NCBI RefSeq assembly: GCF_024055795.1
Contig: NZ_JAMXMY010000002.1
Span: 372,001-436,000 of the forward strand
Direction: 5' to 3'
DNA: 64,000 nucleotides
From: Actinoallomurus purpureus
GTDB lineage: Bacteria; Actinomycetota; Actinomycetes; Streptosporangiales; Streptosporangiaceae
The position numbers were made by a program, and so were the translations under genes. Shown piece after piece: positions 1 through 9,257 of the stretch. Position 1 is the first letter of the stretch. Every line of letters begins with the position of its first letter. The notes beneath the pieces are model-generated. The model was given only the letters and a program-made list of their open reading frames with translations, was not told the DNA's origin and did no database searches.

Positions 1-122
1 GCGACGTTCACGACGGTCACGTCGAGGACCGCCATGAACTGGCCGAGCATGATGAGCGTCAGCAGCCCGCCGCGGCGGACCGGCGCGCGCGCCGCGGGGG
101 CGTCGAGGGTGATCTGGGCCAT
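1..122 (-). CDS. MFS drug-type transporter, N-terminal fragment
   Basis: Only the first 40 codons lie in the window; the rest runs off the left edge. The start is the ATG whose complement is at 120-122. After a short Ala/Arg-rich leader the protein enters a first membrane helix containing GQFMAVLDVTVVNV. That is the classic start of 14-helix (DHA2) major facilitator exporters, with the conserved Asp in helix 1. It is transcribed divergently from the XRE regulator at 224, a common exporter/regulator arrangement, so local control is likely (inference). The substrate cannot be told. Confidence 0.8.
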   Translation of the reverse strand, partial: MAQITLDAPAARAPVRRGGLLTLIMLGQFMAVLDVTVVNV

Positions 123-171
123 GCCCCGAGCCTGCGGGCGAAGCGATACGGGTGGTGAGAGCCCGCTGATA

Positions 172-184
172 CTGGTGTTACCAG
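172..184. promoter_or_regulatory. Candidate operator, CTGGT-N3-ACCAG palindrome
   Basis: A perfect 5-bp inverted repeat with a 3-bp centre (CTGGTGTTACCAG) sits in the 100-bp gap between the divergent transporter and XRE regulator. Its position, about 40 bp upstream of the regulator start and 50 bp upstream of the transporter start, fits a shared autoregulatory operator. Binding by the neighbouring regulator is inferred only. Confidence 0.35.
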
Positions 185-223
185 CACCTGGCACGGCCGC
201 CGGGGTTGACGCACCATGGACGG

Positions 224-1102
224 GTGACCGTGACGACCTCGCGACGGCGGACCGAGCTGGCCGCCTTCCTGCGCAGCCGCAGGGAGCGCATCACCCCCGC
301 CGACGTGGGCGTTCCGGCCGGGTTGCGCCGCCGTACGCCGGGCCTACGCCGCGAGGAGGTCGCCCAGCTCGCGGGGGTCGGGGTCACCTGGTACACCTGG
401 CTCGAACAGGGCCGGCCGATCAACGTGAGTGTCCAGGTCCTCGACGCGATCGCGCGCACGCTGCGCCTGGACCAGACCGAGCGCGAGCACCTCTACCGGC
501 TCGCGGCCGTCCCCTCCGTACCCGGTCCTGCGGTCCACGAGCGCCTCGAGCCGCAGGTGCAGACCGTCCTCGACGGCCTGGTCCCTCTCCCGGCCGCGGT
601 CCTGACCAGCCGCTATGACGTCCTCGCGTGGAACGCCGCCTACGCGGCGATGTGGCCGAAGGTGCTGGAGGACGACGTGCCCCGGAACCTCATCTGGCGG
701 ATGTTCGTGACCCCGGAGTGCTGCAGCCCGATGGTCAACCGCGACGAGGAGCTGCCGCAGATGGTCGCGACGTTCCGCGGGGCGTTCGGCCGCCACCTCG
801 GCGAGACCTCCTGGACCGAGCTCGTGCACCGCCTGTCGTCGGCCAGTCCCGAGTTCGCCGAGATGTGGGCCGCGCACGACGTCGCGGTCCCGGCCACGCG
901 CGTGAAGATCTTCCAGCACGCCTCGGTCGGCGTGATCCGGCTGTCGGTGGTCAACTTCGCCGTCACCGCCACCCCGGAGACCCGGATGGCGGTCTACACG
1001 CCGGTCGACGCGGAGAGCCGGGAGCGCGTTCAGTGGCTGATCGACCATCCCGGCGCCCCCGCCGTCGACCATGTCCACGCGGCCACGATCGGCGCGGAGT
1101 GA
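224..1102 (+). CDS. XRE-family transcriptional regulator with MmyB-like ligand domain
   Basis: A 292-residue DNA-binding regulator. An N-terminal helix-turn-helix covers about residues 10-70 ([13 protein letters not shown], then [15 protein letters not shown]). The C-terminal half has the MmyB-type ligand-binding pattern ([13 protein letters not shown], then [12 protein letters not shown] and [13 protein letters not shown]). This architecture is widespread in actinomycetes and often controls a divergent oxidoreductase or exporter gene. Several starts are possible (TTG 206, GTG 224, GTG 230). GTG 224 is chosen because it starts just before the conserved region, but no strong ribosome binding site distinguishes them. 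Likely target: the divergent MFS gene. Confidence 0.85.
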   Translation: MTVTTSRRRTELAAFLRSRRERITPADVGVPAGLRRRTPGLRREEVAQLAGVGVTWYTWLEQGRPINVSVQVLDAIARTLRLDQTEREHLYRLAAVPSVPGPAVHERLEPQVQTVLDGLVPLPAAVLTSRYDVLAWNAAYAAMWPKVLEDDVPRNLIWRMFVTPECCSPMVNRDEELPQMVATFRGAFGRHLGETSWTELVHRLSSASPEFAEMWAAHDVAVPATRVKIFQHASVGVIRLSVVNFAVTATPETRMAVYTPVDAESRERVQWLIDHPGAPAVDHVHAATIGAE

Positions 1103-1115
1103 TAAACCTGGTCAG

Positions 1116-1472
1116 GTGATCGTCGGAGTGGGGATCGACGTCGTGGACGTCGCCCGGTTCGCCAGGTCCCTGGAGCGCACGCCCGGCCTTGCCGTCCGGC
1201 TCTTCACCGACCACGAACGCGGGCTGCCGCCACGGTCCCTCGCCGCGCGGTTCGCCGCCAAGGAGGCCCTGGCCAAGGCACTCGGCGCGCCGCGCGGCCT
1301 GCAGTGGACCGACGCGGAGGTGCGCCGGGCCGAGGACGGCCGCCCGAGCCTGCACGTGGCGGGCACCATCCTGGAGGCGGCCGACCGGCTGGGCGTCACC
1401 ACGTGGCACCTGTCGCTCAGCCACGACGGAGGCGTCGCCGTCGCGGTGGTGATAGCGGAGAACACCCGATGA
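1116..1472 (+). CDS. acpS: Holo-[acyl-carrier-protein] synthase
   Basis: Transfers the 4'-phosphopantetheine arm from CoA to acyl carrier proteins of fatty-acid and polyketide synthesis. The 118-residue length is typical. The Mg-binding Asp is in [14 protein letters not shown] (Asp8) and the conserved [13 protein letters not shown] helix carries the metal/CoA Glu (about residue 50). The tail has [13 protein letters not shown] as in the family. The GTG at 1116 is chosen because it begins exactly at the conserved strand and lies just after the regulator stop at 1102. It is first in a co-directional run with nnrDE, alr and the tsa genes. Confidence 0.95.
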   Translation: MIVGVGIDVVDVARFARSLERTPGLAVRLFTDHERGLPPRSLAARFAAKEALAKALGAPRGLQWTDAEVRRAEDGRPSLHVAGTILEAADRLGVTTWHLSLSHDGGVAVAVVIAENTR

Positions 1473-1485
1473 GGAGGCGAGCGTG

Positions 1486-2991
1486 ATGCGGTACGCGCAT
1501 GAGGTGGACAAGGTCCGGACCGCCGAGCGGACGCTGATGGCCCGCCTGCCTGAGGGGACGCTCATGCGGCGCGCCGCGGCCGGCCTGGCCTCGGTCTGCG
1601 CCCGGCTCCTGTCCGGCGGACGGGCGCTCGGCGAGGCGGGCCTCGGAGTGTACGGCGCGCGGGTCGTCCTGCTGGTGGGCAGCGGCGACAACGGCGGCGA
1701 CGCCCTGTACGCGGGCGCGGGCCTGGCCCGGCGCGGCGCCCGGGTCACCGCGATCCTCGCCGGGGCGAAGACCCATGAGGGCGGTCTCGCCGAGCTGCGC
1801 GCCACCGGCGGCCGGGCGGTGCCCGTCGCGGACGACGCGCGGGTGGCGGAGGAGATCGACCTGGCCGAACTGATCATCGACGGCATGCTCGGCATCGGCG
1901 GCCGGGGCGGCCTGCGCGAGCCGTACGCCGGGCTGGCCGGGCGGGCCGCGGCCGGCGGGGCGGTCGTCGTGGCCTGCGACCTGCCGAGCGGCATCGACGC
2001 GAGCACGGGACAGGTCGCCGGGCCAGCGGTCCGTGCGGACGTGACCGTCACGTTCGGGATCTACAAGCCGGGCCTGCTCGTCGACCCGGGAGCCCAGCAC
2101 GCGGGCGTGGTCGAACTCGTCGACATCGGGCTCGGCCCGTACCTCCCGGACCCCGACGTCTGCGCGCCGCGCGCCGACGACATCGCCGACCGGCTGCCCC
2201 GCCCGACCAACGAGTCGGACAAATACCGCCGGGGCGTCGTCGGCGTGCTGGCCGGCGGTGAGGCCTTCACCGGCGCCGCCGTCCTCGCCGTCGGCGGGGC
2301 GGTGCACGGCGGGGCCGGCATGGTGCGGTTCGCCTCTTCCGAGCACCCCGTGGAGCTGGTCCGGCAGCGCTGGCCGGAGGCCGTCACCACCGTCATCGGC
2401 GACTCGCTGGACAAGGTCGGGCGCGTACAGGCGTGGGTGGCCGGCCCGGGGCTCGGCACCGACGAGCGGGCCGAGGCGCTGCTCGCCCAGGTCCTCGCCT
2501 CGGACCTGCCGGTCCTCGTGGACGCCGACGGGCTGACCGTCCTGTCGCGGCGGCGCGACCTGCTGTGGCGGACCGCGCCGACCCTGCTCACCCCGCACGC
2601 CGGGGAGCTGGCCCGGCTGCTGGGCACGGACCCCGCCGAGGTCGAGGCGCGGCGACTGGAGCACGTGCGCCGCGCCGCCGAGGAGCTGAACGCCACCGTG
2701 CTGCTCAAGGGCTCCACCACGGTCATCGCCGAGGCCGAGCGGCCGGTGCGGGTGAACCCCACCGGCACGCCCTGGCTGGCCACGGCGGGCACCGGCGACG
2801 TGCTTTCCGGGCTCACGGGCGCGCTGCTGGCCGGCGGCCTGGAGGCGATCGACGCGGCGACGGCGGGGGCGTACCTCCACGGCCTGGCCGCGCGGCTGTC
2901 CGCCGACCCGTACGGCCGCGGCGAAGCGCCGATCAGCGCGTACGACGTCGTGGACGCCCTGCCGGGGGCGTTCCGTACGGTGTCCGCCTGA
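1486..2991 (+). CDS. nnrD: Bifunctional NAD(P)H-hydrate epimerase / ADP-dependent dehydratase
   Basis: Repairs hydrated NADH and NADPH. The N-terminal YjeF epimerase domain (about residues 1-215) has the VGSGDNGGDALYAG signature near residues 65-78. The C-terminal ribokinase-like dehydratase domain (about 230-490) has the SDKYRRGVVGVLAGG entry and the AGTGDVLSGLTGALLAGG anion hole near residue 433. The 501-residue length fits the fused actinobacterial form. The ATG at 1486 follows a strong GAGGAGG ribosome site at 1471-1477, which overlaps the acpS stop. The GTG at 1483 is an alternative. Confidence 0.95.
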   Translation: MRYAHEVDKVRTAERTLMARLPEGTLMRRAAAGLASVCARLLSGGRALGEAGLGVYGARVVLLVGSGDNGGDALYAGAGLARRGARVTAILAGAKTHEGGLAELRATGGRAVPVADDARVAEEIDLAELIIDGMLGIGGRGGLREPYAGLAGRAAAGGAVVVACDLPSGIDASTGQVAGPAVRADVTVTFGIYKPGLLVDPGAQHAGVVELVDIGLGPYLPDPDVCAPRADDIADRLPRPTNESDKYRRGVVGVLAGGEAFTGAAVLAVGGAVHGGAGMVRFASSEHPVELVRQRWPEAVTTVIGDSLDKVGRVQAWVAGPGLGTDERAEALLAQVLASDLPVLVDADGLTVLSRRRDLLWRTAPTLLTPHAGELARLLGTDPAEVEARRLEHVRRAAEELNATVLLKGSTTVIAEAERPVRVNPTGTPWLATAGTGDVLSGLTGALLAGGLEAIDAATAGAYLHGLAARLSADPYGRGEAPISAYDVVDALPGAFRTVSA

Positions 2992-3044
2992 CCTGGCCGC
3001 GAGGATGGCCGGACCTCACGCCGGTGGCTGCCACACTGGAACGC

Positions 3045-4196
3045 ATGTTGAGCGTCCCCGCGACAGCACATGTCGATCTGGCGGCGATCAGCCATAACGT
3101 CGGCGTCCTGCGTGAGAAGGCCGCGGGCGCCGAGGTGATGGTGATCGTCAAGGCCGATGGGTACGGGCACGGCATCATCCCGGTCGCCCACGCCGCCCTC
3201 GCGGGCGGCGCGTCCCGGCTCGGCGTCGCCTCGCTGGCCGAGGCGATGCTCCTGCGGCGGGCCGCCATCGACGCGCCGATGCTGTGCTGGCTGTACGGGC
3301 CCGGCGAGCCGTTCCACGAGGCCGTCGCCGCCGACGTCGACCTGTCGGCGGGCTCGGTCCGCCTCGTCGAGGAGATCGCGGACGCCGCCGTGCGCGCGGG
3401 CCGTACAGCGCGGCTGCACCTGAAGGCCGACACCGGGCTGTCCCGCAACGGGGCGACCCCCGCCGACTGGCCGTCGGTCGTGGACGCCGCCCTCCGGGCG
3501 CAGTCGGAGGGGCACGTCCGGGTGGTGGGGCTGTGGTCCCACATGGCGTGCGCGGACGAGCCGGGCCATCCGTCGATCGCGTCGCAGCTGAAGGTCTTCG
3601 CCGACGCCGTCGAGCTGGCGGAGAAGGCGGGCGTGCGCCCGGAGGTCCGTCACCTGGCCAACTCCGCGGCGACGCTGACGATCCCGGAGGCGCGCTACGA
3701 CCTGGTGCGCCCCGGCATCGCCGCGTACGGCCTCAGCCCGATCCCGTCGCACCCGGCCTCCGACGGGCGCGAGGGCCGCAACTTCGGGCTCCGGCCCGCG
3801 ATGACCCTCACCGGGCGGCTCGTGATCGCCAAGCGGGTCGGGCCGGGCACGGGCGTGTCGTACGGCCATCGCTACACCACCGAGCGGGAGACGACGCTCG
3901 GGCTGGTCCCCCTGGGGTACGCCGACGGGATCCCGCGCGCCGGCACGAACCTCCTGGAGGTCTGGGCGGCGGGGAGCCGGCGGCGCATCGCCGGCACGGT
4001 CTGCATGGACCAGTTCGTCATCGACGTGGGCGACGACGAGATCCACGCCGGCGACGAGGTGATCCTCTTCGGCCCGGGCGACCGGGGCGAGCCCACCGCA
4101 CAGGACTGGGCCGACCTGCTCGGCACGATCTCCTACGAGATCGTCACCCGCATCGGCGCCCGCGTCCCCCGCGCGTACGACGGAGGTCCCGCATGA
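3045..4196 (+). CDS. alr: Alanine racemase (PLP)
   Basis: Interconverts L- and D-alanine for peptidoglycan. The 383-residue protein begins with a barrel carrying the PLP lysine in VIVKADGYGHG (Lys36). The C-terminal beta domain holds the second catalytic base, the Tyr in GVSYGHRYTTE (about residue 272), and the CMDQFVIDVGD strand. The reading frame is open far upstream, but the ATG at 3045 gives the family length and leaves a 53-bp gap after nnrD. The stop overlaps the next gene by 4 bp (ATGA), implying coupled translation. Confidence 0.97.
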   Translation: MLSVPATAHVDLAAISHNVGVLREKAAGAEVMVIVKADGYGHGIIPVAHAALAGGASRLGVASLAEAMLLRRAAIDAPMLCWLYGPGEPFHEAVAADVDLSAGSVRLVEEIADAAVRAGRTARLHLKADTGLSRNGATPADWPSVVDAALRAQSEGHVRVVGLWSHMACADEPGHPSIASQLKVFADAVELAEKAGVRPEVRHLANSAATLTIPEARYDLVRPGIAAYGLSPIPSHPASDGREGRNFGLRPAMTLTGRLVIAKRVGPGTGVSYGHRYTTERETTLGLVPLGYADGIPRAGTNLLEVWAAGSRRRIAGTVCMDQFVIDVGDDEIHAGDEVILFGPGDRGEPTAQDWADLLGTISYEIVTRIGARVPRAYDGGPA

Positions 4197-5272
4197 ACAA
4201 GAAGCGCATCGGCCTGATCGGCGCGGCGGTCGGCACGGCCGGCGCGGTCGGCGTCGGCGCGGTCGTCGCCGCGCGCAGGTACGCCGTCGGTCGGGCCCGG
4301 TTGACCCCCGACCCCGACGCGAACGAGGCGTTCGGTGGGCTGCGCGGACGGTCGCTGACCGTGGAGGCCACCGACGGCGTGCCCCTCCACGTCGAGATCG
4401 ACGGGCCGGACGACGCGCCGCTCACGGTCGTCTTCTGCCACGGCTACTGCCTGAACCAGGACTGCTGGCACTACCAGCGGCGCGACCTCGGCCGGGACGG
4501 CGACCTGCGGATGGTGTTCTGGGACCAGCGCAGCCACGGCCGGTCCGGGCGCAGCGATTTCGTCCACGCCACCGTCGACCAGTGCGGCGAGGACCTGTTC
4601 GCCGTCCTGGAGGCGACGGTCGACGCCGGCGCGCCGGTGGTCCTGGCCGGCCACTCGATGGGCGGTATGACCATCATGGCGCTGGCCGAGGGCCATCCGG
4701 AGCTGTTCGAGGACGGCAGGGTCGCCGCCGTCGCCCTGATCAACACGTCCTCGGGCGAGCTGGCCGAGCTGAGCCTGGGCCTGCCGATGGCGTTCGGGAA
4801 GGTCTTCAAGGCGGCGCTGCCCCGGGTGACGCGCAGCCTCGGCAAGCGCGCCGAGCTGATCGACCGCGGTCGGCGGGTCGGCGCCGACGTCGCCTTCATG
4901 GCCACCCGCCGGATCGCCTTCGGCGACAAGAAGGTCAGCCCCACGGTGGTGGACTTCGTCGAGCAGATGATCCGGTCCACGCCGATCGACGTGATCGCGG
5001 AGTTCTATCCGACGCTCGCCGCCCACGACAAGCTCGCGGCGCTGCAGGTGTTCAAGAATCTGCCCGCGCTGGTCGTCACCGCCGACGAGGACCGCCTGAC
5101 GCCCGCCGCGCACGGGCGGGCGATCGCGGCGGTGCTGAGCGACGCGGAGCTCGTGGAGGTGGCCGAGGCCGGCCACGTCACCATGCTGGAGCATCCTGAG
5201 ATCGTCACCCGGGCGCTCGTCCGGTTGATCGACCGGGTGCGCCCCGTCGAGGAAGAGGAGCGGTCGGCGTGA
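4193..5272 (+). CDS. Alpha/beta-fold hydrolase with N-terminal membrane anchor
   Basis: A 359-residue serine hydrolase starting in the 4-bp ATGA overlap with alr. Residues about 5-27 (KKRIGLIGAAVGTAGAVGVG) form a signal-anchor helix. The hydrolase fold has an oxyanion strand VVFCHGYCLNQDCWHYQ, the nucleophile elbow GHSMGGMT (Ser near 155), an acid in TADEDRLTP and the catalytic His in AGHVTMLEHP. A hydrolase of this type commonly sits between alr and tsaE in actinobacteria. The substrate is unknown; lipase or esterase is only the generic family activity. Confidence 0.88.
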   Translation: MNKKRIGLIGAAVGTAGAVGVGAVVAARRYAVGRARLTPDPDANEAFGGLRGRSLTVEATDGVPLHVEIDGPDDAPLTVVFCHGYCLNQDCWHYQRRDLGRDGDLRMVFWDQRSHGRSGRSDFVHATVDQCGEDLFAVLEATVDAGAPVVLAGHSMGGMTIMALAEGHPELFEDGRVAAVALINTSSGELAELSLGLPMAFGKVFKAALPRVTRSLGKRAELIDRGRRVGADVAFMATRRIAFGDKKVSPTVVDFVEQMIRSTPIDVIAEFYPTLAAHDKLAALQVFKNLPALVVTADEDRLTPAAHGRAIAAVLSDAELVEVAEAGHVTMLEHPEIVTRALVRLIDRVRPVEEEERSA

Positions 5273-5724
5273 AACCCATTCCGGTTCCCACCGATGAGGT
5301 GATGCGCGAGCTGGGCCGCAGGCTGGCCGCCGTCGTGCGCGCGGGCGACCTGGTCGTGCTGTCCGGCCCGCTCGGCGCGGGCAAGACGACGCTGACCCAG
5401 GGGCTGGGCGAGGGCCTGAAGATCCGGGGGCCGGTGACCTCGCCGACCTTCGTCATCGCGCGGGTGCACCCCTCGCTGGCCGGGGGGCCCGCGCTGGTGC
5501 ACGTCGACGCCTACCGTCTCGGTGGTCTGGAGGAGGTCGACGATCTCGACCTCGATCTGCAGGACGCCGTGACCGTGGTCGAGTGGGGTGAGGGCCTGGT
5601 CGAGGAGCTGTCCGAGGACCGTCTGGAGGTCATCATCGAGCGCGGTGAGACGGAGGAGCGGACCGTCCGTATCACCGGTGTGGGCGCACGCTGGGCGGAC
5701 GGGTCGATCGATCACGTGCTGTGA
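5269..5724 (+). CDS. tsaE: tRNA t6A biosynthesis ATPase TsaE
   Basis: ATPase that drives the TsaB-TsaD-TsaE cycle making N6-threonylcarbamoyladenosine at position 37 of ANN-decoding tRNAs. It has a Walker A loop GPLGAGKTT (residues 33-41), the SPTFVIARVH switch region, HVDAYRLGG, and the family motif VVEWGEGL. The length of 151 residues is normal. The GTG start overlaps the hydrolase stop (GTGA). tsaB, rimI and tsaD follow downstream in the same direction. Confidence 0.96.
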   Translation: MKPIPVPTDEVMRELGRRLAAVVRAGDLVVLSGPLGAGKTTLTQGLGEGLKIRGPVTSPTFVIARVHPSLAGGPALVHVDAYRLGGLEEVDDLDLDLQDAVTVVEWGEGLVEELSEDRLEVIIERGETEERTVRITGVGARWADGSIDHVL

Positions 5725-5861
5725 CCGCTCCCAGGGTCGGCCGATGTTGGACCGGTCCCTTTCGGCATGACGCAGACGTTTCGGGGATTTTGAAATACCC
5801 TCACGGATAAATCTCACCTTCCTGGCAGATCAGGACAGATGGATCGAGGGGGAGAGATCTG

Positions 5862-6575
5862 GTGAGTGGTCGCCGTCGCGCTCCCCGCCCGGCCGGACGC
5901 AACACACGCGTCTGGGCCGTCGCGGGCGCTCTCGCATTGGCCGTCGCGGTCTGCGCCGTCGTGGCCTTCGCCCTCCTCCGTACGGGCACGGCCCGTCACA
6001 CGGCGTCATCGAAGGGCGGCGGGGGACCGCAGAGCTCACCCATGAGCGCGCCCGGCGGCTCCGAGCGCGACCTGGTCCCCGACGCCTGCACGGCGCTGAG
6101 CCAGAAGGTCGCGGACGAACTCGCTCCGAACGCCGACCGCACCGCGATGAGCCAGGCGACCCAGTCCGACCAGCACAGCGAATGCGCGTGGAGCCTCTTC
6201 GGCACCACCCGCCGGCAGCTGACCATCGAACTGCGCGCCCTCAGCGCCGAAGGCGGCACGAGCGCGACGAGCGTCGCGACCCGGACGTTCGGCCAGGAAT
6301 GGGAGTCCGACCGCGCGGGCAAGGACCTCGCCGACACCGTCAAGGTGCGCGACAGCCGTGGTGTCAGCGGCGTCGGCGAACAGGCGTACGTCGTGTACAC
6401 GGTCGACAATGACGAGAGCGGGGAGGCCGTCGCCAACGCCCGGCTGGCCAACGTCCTCGTCACCGTCCACTACGCCGGCGGCGACGACACGGAGCCGCTG
6501 ACGTCCTCCGACGCCACCAACGGCGCCCTGTCCGCCGCCCGCGACGTCGTCTCCAAGCTCCAGTCCCAGTCCTGA
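5862..6575 (+). CDS. Membrane-anchored extracytoplasmic protein, DUF3558-like
   Basis: A 237-residue protein inserted between tsaE and tsaB. A basic N-terminus (residues 1-16) is followed by one transmembrane helix (about 17-39), a Ser/Gly-rich linker, and an exported domain. That domain has two cysteines in DACTALSQ and ECAWSLFG, and its pattern resembles actinobacterial DUF3558-type lipoproteins, but no lipobox cysteine is evident. The GTG at 5862 follows GGGGGAGAG. The 137-bp upstream gap suggests its own promoter. Function unknown; interruption of the t6A cluster by such a gene is the oddity. Confidence 0.7.
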   Translation: MSGRRRAPRPAGRNTRVWAVAGALALAVAVCAVVAFALLRTGTARHTASSKGGGGPQSSPMSAPGGSERDLVPDACTALSQKVADELAPNADRTAMSQATQSDQHSECAWSLFGTTRRQLTIELRALSAEGGTSATSVATRTFGQEWESDRAGKDLADTVKVRDSRGVSGVGEQAYVVYTVDNDESGEAVANARLANVLVTVHYAGGDDTEPLTSSDATNGALSAARDVVSKLQSQS

Positions 6576-6616
6576 CCGGCCGAGACCACCCCGTGGGCGC
6601 GCTACGCTCATAGGTC

Positions 6617-7279
6617 GTGCTGGTCTTGGCTTTTGACACTGCGACCGCCGCGGTCACCGTCGCCCTGAGCGAAGGCACCTCCGGCGGCGTCCGGCTACGC
6701 GCCGAGTCCAACGCGGTCGACCGGCGGCGGCATGCCGAGGTGCTCGCCCCCGCGATCGCGACCGTACTCGAGGAGGCCGGGGTGACCCGGGCCGATCTGT
6801 CGGCCATCGCGGTCGGCGTCGGCCCCGGGCCCTACACCGGCCTGCGCGTCGGGCTGACGACCGCCCGCGCGCTCGGCGCCGTGCTCGGCGTCCCGGTCCA
6901 CGGCGTCTGCACCCTCGACGTCCTCGCCTGGCAGTCCGGCCGCCCGGACCCCTTCGTGGTGGCCACCGACGCCCGGCGCAAGGAGGTCTACTGGGCGTCG
7001 TACGCCTCGGGCCGCGCGCGGAGCGCAGGCCCCGCCGTCGGCAAGCCCGCCGAGGCGGCCGAGCCGGGCCTGCCCGCCATCGGGGAGGGCGCGCTGCTGT
7101 ACGCCGACACGCTCGCCGGGCAGGAGCCCGCGCTGCCGTCCGCGGCCGCGCTCGCCGACCTGGTGATCACCCGGCTGTCCGGCGGCGACGGCCCCGACCT
7201 GGTGCCGCCCGTCCCGCTGTACCTCCGCAAGCCCGACGCCCGCGAGCCGGGGCCGCGCAAACGGGTGACGCAGCCGTGA
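6617..7279 (+). CDS. tsaB: tRNA t6A biosynthesis scaffold protein TsaB
   Basis: Inactive ASKHA-fold paralogue that binds and activates TsaD. The start MLVLAFDTATAAVTVAL, the helix RRHAEVLAPAIATVLEEAG and the loop GVGPGPYTGLRVGLTTARALG are diagnostic. At 220 residues it is full length. GTG 6617 is taken as the start because it begins the first beta strand. Its stop overlaps rimI by GTGA. Confidence 0.95.
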   Translation: MLVLAFDTATAAVTVALSEGTSGGVRLRAESNAVDRRRHAEVLAPAIATVLEEAGVTRADLSAIAVGVGPGPYTGLRVGLTTARALGAVLGVPVHGVCTLDVLAWQSGRPDPFVVATDARRKEVYWASYASGRARSAGPAVGKPAEAAEPGLPAIGEGALLYADTLAGQEPALPSAAALADLVITRLSGGDGPDLVPPVPLYLRKPDAREPGPRKRVTQP

Positions 7280-7761
7280 CGCTGCGCCCGATGACCGCCG
7301 ACGACGTGCCCGAGGTGCTGGCGCTCGAGCCCGTGCTGTTCCCCGAGGAGTTCTGGTCGGAGGAGGCCTACCGCGAGGAGCTGGCCGACCCGGGCGGCAC
7401 GCGGCACTACGTCGTGGTCGAGGACGACGACGGGCGCTTCGCCGGCTGGGCAGGCCTGGCCGCCGTCGGCGCCCAGGCCGACGTGCTCACCATCGGCGTA
7501 CGGCCCGAGCTGCAGGGGCGGGGGTTCGGCGCCCGGATGCTGACCGCGCTGCTGGACGAGGCCGCGGCCCGCGGCTGCCCCGAGGTGTTCCTCGACGTGC
7601 GCGCCGACAACGACCGGGCGCGGCGCCTGTACGAACGCTTCGGCTTCACTCCGGTCGGCGTCCGCAAGCGCTACTACCAGCCCTCCGGGGTGGACGCGAT
7701 CGTGATGGTCCGTGACTCGCGGCGGAGCGGAGCGCCCGCCGGACAGGAAGTGGGAAAATGA
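7276..7761 (+). CDS. rimI: Ribosomal protein bS18-alanine N-acetyltransferase
   Basis: GNAT-fold N-acetyltransferase of 161 residues. The acetyl-CoA loop is [18 protein letters not shown] (about residues 76-93), followed by the catalytic-region strand [21 protein letters not shown]. RimI between tsaB and tsaD is the usual actinobacterial order. GTG start in a 4-bp overlap with tsaB; the stop overlaps the tsaD ATG. The exact acceptor is inferred from family and context. Confidence 0.92.
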   Translation: MTLRPMTADDVPEVLALEPVLFPEEFWSEEAYREELADPGGTRHYVVVEDDDGRFAGWAGLAAVGAQADVLTIGVRPELQGRGFGARMLTALLDEAAARGCPEVFLDVRADNDRARRLYERFGFTPVGVRKRYYQPSGVDAIVMVRDSRRSGAPAGQEVGK

Positions 7762-8789
7762 GGGACGAACCTTTGGTCCTGGGGATCGAGACGTCCTGCG
7801 ACGAGACGGGCATCGGCATCGTCCGCGGCCACACGCTGCTGGCCGACGCCATCGCCTCCAGCGTCGAAGAGCACGCGCGGTTCGGCGGGGTCGTCCCCGA
7901 AGTGGCCTCACGGGCGCACCTGGAGGCCATGACGCCGACCGTCGACCGCGCCCTGGCCGACGCCGGCGTCACCCTGAACGACATCGACGCGATCGCCGTG
8001 ACCGCCGGGCCCGGTCTGGCCGGCGCCCTCCTCGTCGGCGTCGCCGCCGCCAAGGCGTACTCCCTCGGCCTCGGCAGACCGCTGTACGGCGTCAACCACC
8101 TCGCCGCCCACGTCGCCGTGGACCAGCTCGAACACGGCGCGCTGCCGAAGCCGTGCGTGGCGCTGCTCGTCTCCGGTGGCCACTCCTCGCTGCTCCTCGT
8201 CCCCGACGTCGCCTCCGACGTGCGCCCGCTCGGCGCCACCGTCGACGACGCGGCCGGCGAGGCGTTCGACAAGGTCGCGCGGGTGCTCGACCTCGGCTTC
8301 CCCGGCGGCCCGTACATCGACCGCGCGGCCCGGGAGGGCGACCCCGGCTCGGTGTTCTTCCCGCGTGGCAAGTACGACGACGGCACCTACGACTTCTCCT
8401 TCTCCGGCCTCAAGACCGCGGTGGCCCGCTGGGTGGAGGCCCGCGAACGCGCCGGTGAGCCGGTTCCGGTCGCCGACGTCGCCGCGGCCTTCCAGGAGGC
8501 GGTCGTGGACGTTCTGACCAAGAAGGCCATCGCCGCCTGCAAGGACAACGGGGTGTCCCACCTGCTCGTCGGCGGCGGTGTCGCGGCCAACTCCCGGCTG
8601 CGGGCCCTGGCCCAGGAACGCTGCGACGCGGCGGGCATCCGCCTGCGCGTGCCCCGGCCGAAGCTGTGCACCGACAACGGTGCCATGGTCGCGGCCCTCG
8701 GCTCCGAGCTCGTCGCCGCCGGCCTCCCCCCGTCCGACCTGGGCCTCCCCGCTGACAGCTCCCTCCCCATCACCCAGGTCCTCGTCTGA
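7758..8789 (+). CDS. tsaD: tRNA N6-adenosine threonylcarbamoyltransferase TsaD
   Basis: Catalytic subunit of t6A synthesis, transferring threonylcarbamoyl from its AMP adduct to A37. The 343 residues are full length: [16 protein letters not shown] at the start, the metal-binding HLAAH (His114 and His118), [12 protein letters not shown], and [10 protein letters not shown] near the end. ATGA overlap with rimI. In Mycobacterium and Streptomyces groES follows directly; here 8.6 kb separates them. Confidence 0.97.
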   Translation: MRDEPLVLGIETSCDETGIGIVRGHTLLADAIASSVEEHARFGGVVPEVASRAHLEAMTPTVDRALADAGVTLNDIDAIAVTAGPGLAGALLVGVAAAKAYSLGLGRPLYGVNHLAAHVAVDQLEHGALPKPCVALLVSGGHSSLLLVPDVASDVRPLGATVDDAAGEAFDKVARVLDLGFPGGPYIDRAAREGDPGSVFFPRGKYDDGTYDFSFSGLKTAVARWVEARERAGEPVPVADVAAAFQEAVVDVLTKKAIAACKDNGVSHLLVGGGVAANSRLRALAQERCDAAGIRLRVPRPKLCTDNGAMVAALGSELVAAGLPPSDLGLPADSSLPITQVLV

Positions 8790-8885
8790 ACGGCCAGGTG
8801 GCCAGGTCCAGCCGGGGCCACGCCGGCCGATCCGGTCAGCCGGGCGCCGGGTCGAGGCGACGCGCAGCGGACGCTCTGGCCGCAG

Positions 8886-8959
8886 CGCCGACTCCGGCGT
8901 CGTAATTGACGCCACCAACCCGACAATGAGGACGTCCATCCGTCAATAGCGGCGGCGAG
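8886..8959. repeat. Dispersed hairpin element, family B, copy 1 (diverged)
   Basis: This stretch, 97 bp downstream of tsaD, can be aligned with the clearer copies at 33016 and 55472. A left segment ending ATTGACG (8905-8911) pairs with CGTCAAT (8941-8947) across a 29-nt loop. The right arm continues AGCGGCGGCGA as in copy 2. The left arm is poorly conserved, so membership is tentative. Confidence 0.4.
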
Positions 8960-8980
8960 CCGTCAATAGCGGCGGCGTGC
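8941..8980. repeat. Tandem 20-bp duplication in the tsaD downstream gap
   Basis: CGTCAATAGCGGCGGCG plus three bases occurs twice head to tail (8941-8960 and 8961-8980), differing at one base. It duplicates the right arm of the family B hairpin element. The 468-bp gap 8790-9257 otherwise holds the 79-bp element at 9080 and a terminator at 9206; no gene is seen in it. Confidence 0.8.
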
Positions 8981-9079
8981 CGCCAGTGCGGGCGGGCGGC
9001 GGGTACGCGGTGGCTTCACCCACACGGCCGCACCGACCGTCGCGCCGTCGACCTCGGCGATCCGGAATGACGGCGGGCC

Positions 9080-9158
9080 GAATGCTCGGTGACCGCCATC
9101 CCACACTGGGGCGAACCACCTCGGCCCAGCCCTCGGGTCGGCCTATGACCGAGCAATC
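9080..9158. repeat. 79-bp dispersed inverted-repeat element, family A, copy 1
   Basis: Ends are GAATGCTCGGT and ACCGAGCAATC, an 11-bp inverted repeat with one mismatch. Length between outer ends is exactly 79 bp, as in the three other copies (51533, 54139, 54319). The interior is the most diverged, keeping a GTCGGCCTAT stretch related to the GTCGGTGCCTAT of copy 2. It lies between the convergent tsaD and ABC permease genes. Confidence 0.7.
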
Positions 9159-9205
9159 CGTCCGACGGGAAGCCGGCTCCGGCGCAGTGTGCAGCGGTCC
9201 GAACG

Positions 9206-9240
9206 CCTGCGTCCCGACCCTCGCCGGGTCGGGACGCAGG
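9206..9240. terminator. Bidirectional terminator hairpin between tsaD and ABC permease
   Basis: A perfect 15-bp stem (CCTGCGTCCCGACCC and its complement) closes a 5-nt loop, 17 bp from the end of the convergent permease gene. No strong U-tract follows, as is common in high-GC actinomycetes. Confidence 0.8.
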
Positions 9241-9257
9241 TCGCTGAAGGCACCGGG

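Noticed and set aside
2061-4046. A 661-codon minus-strand frame opposite nnrDE and alr
   Set aside because: Antisense shadow of conserved genes; low-complexity composition.
5725-5861. c-di-AMP (ydaO) or other riboswitch before the membrane-anchored gene
   Set aside because: The 137-bp leader is short and no riboswitch core could be recognised.
9080-9158. Target-site duplications flanking the 79-bp elements
   Set aside because: Flanking bases agree only for two bases in some copies, not consistently.
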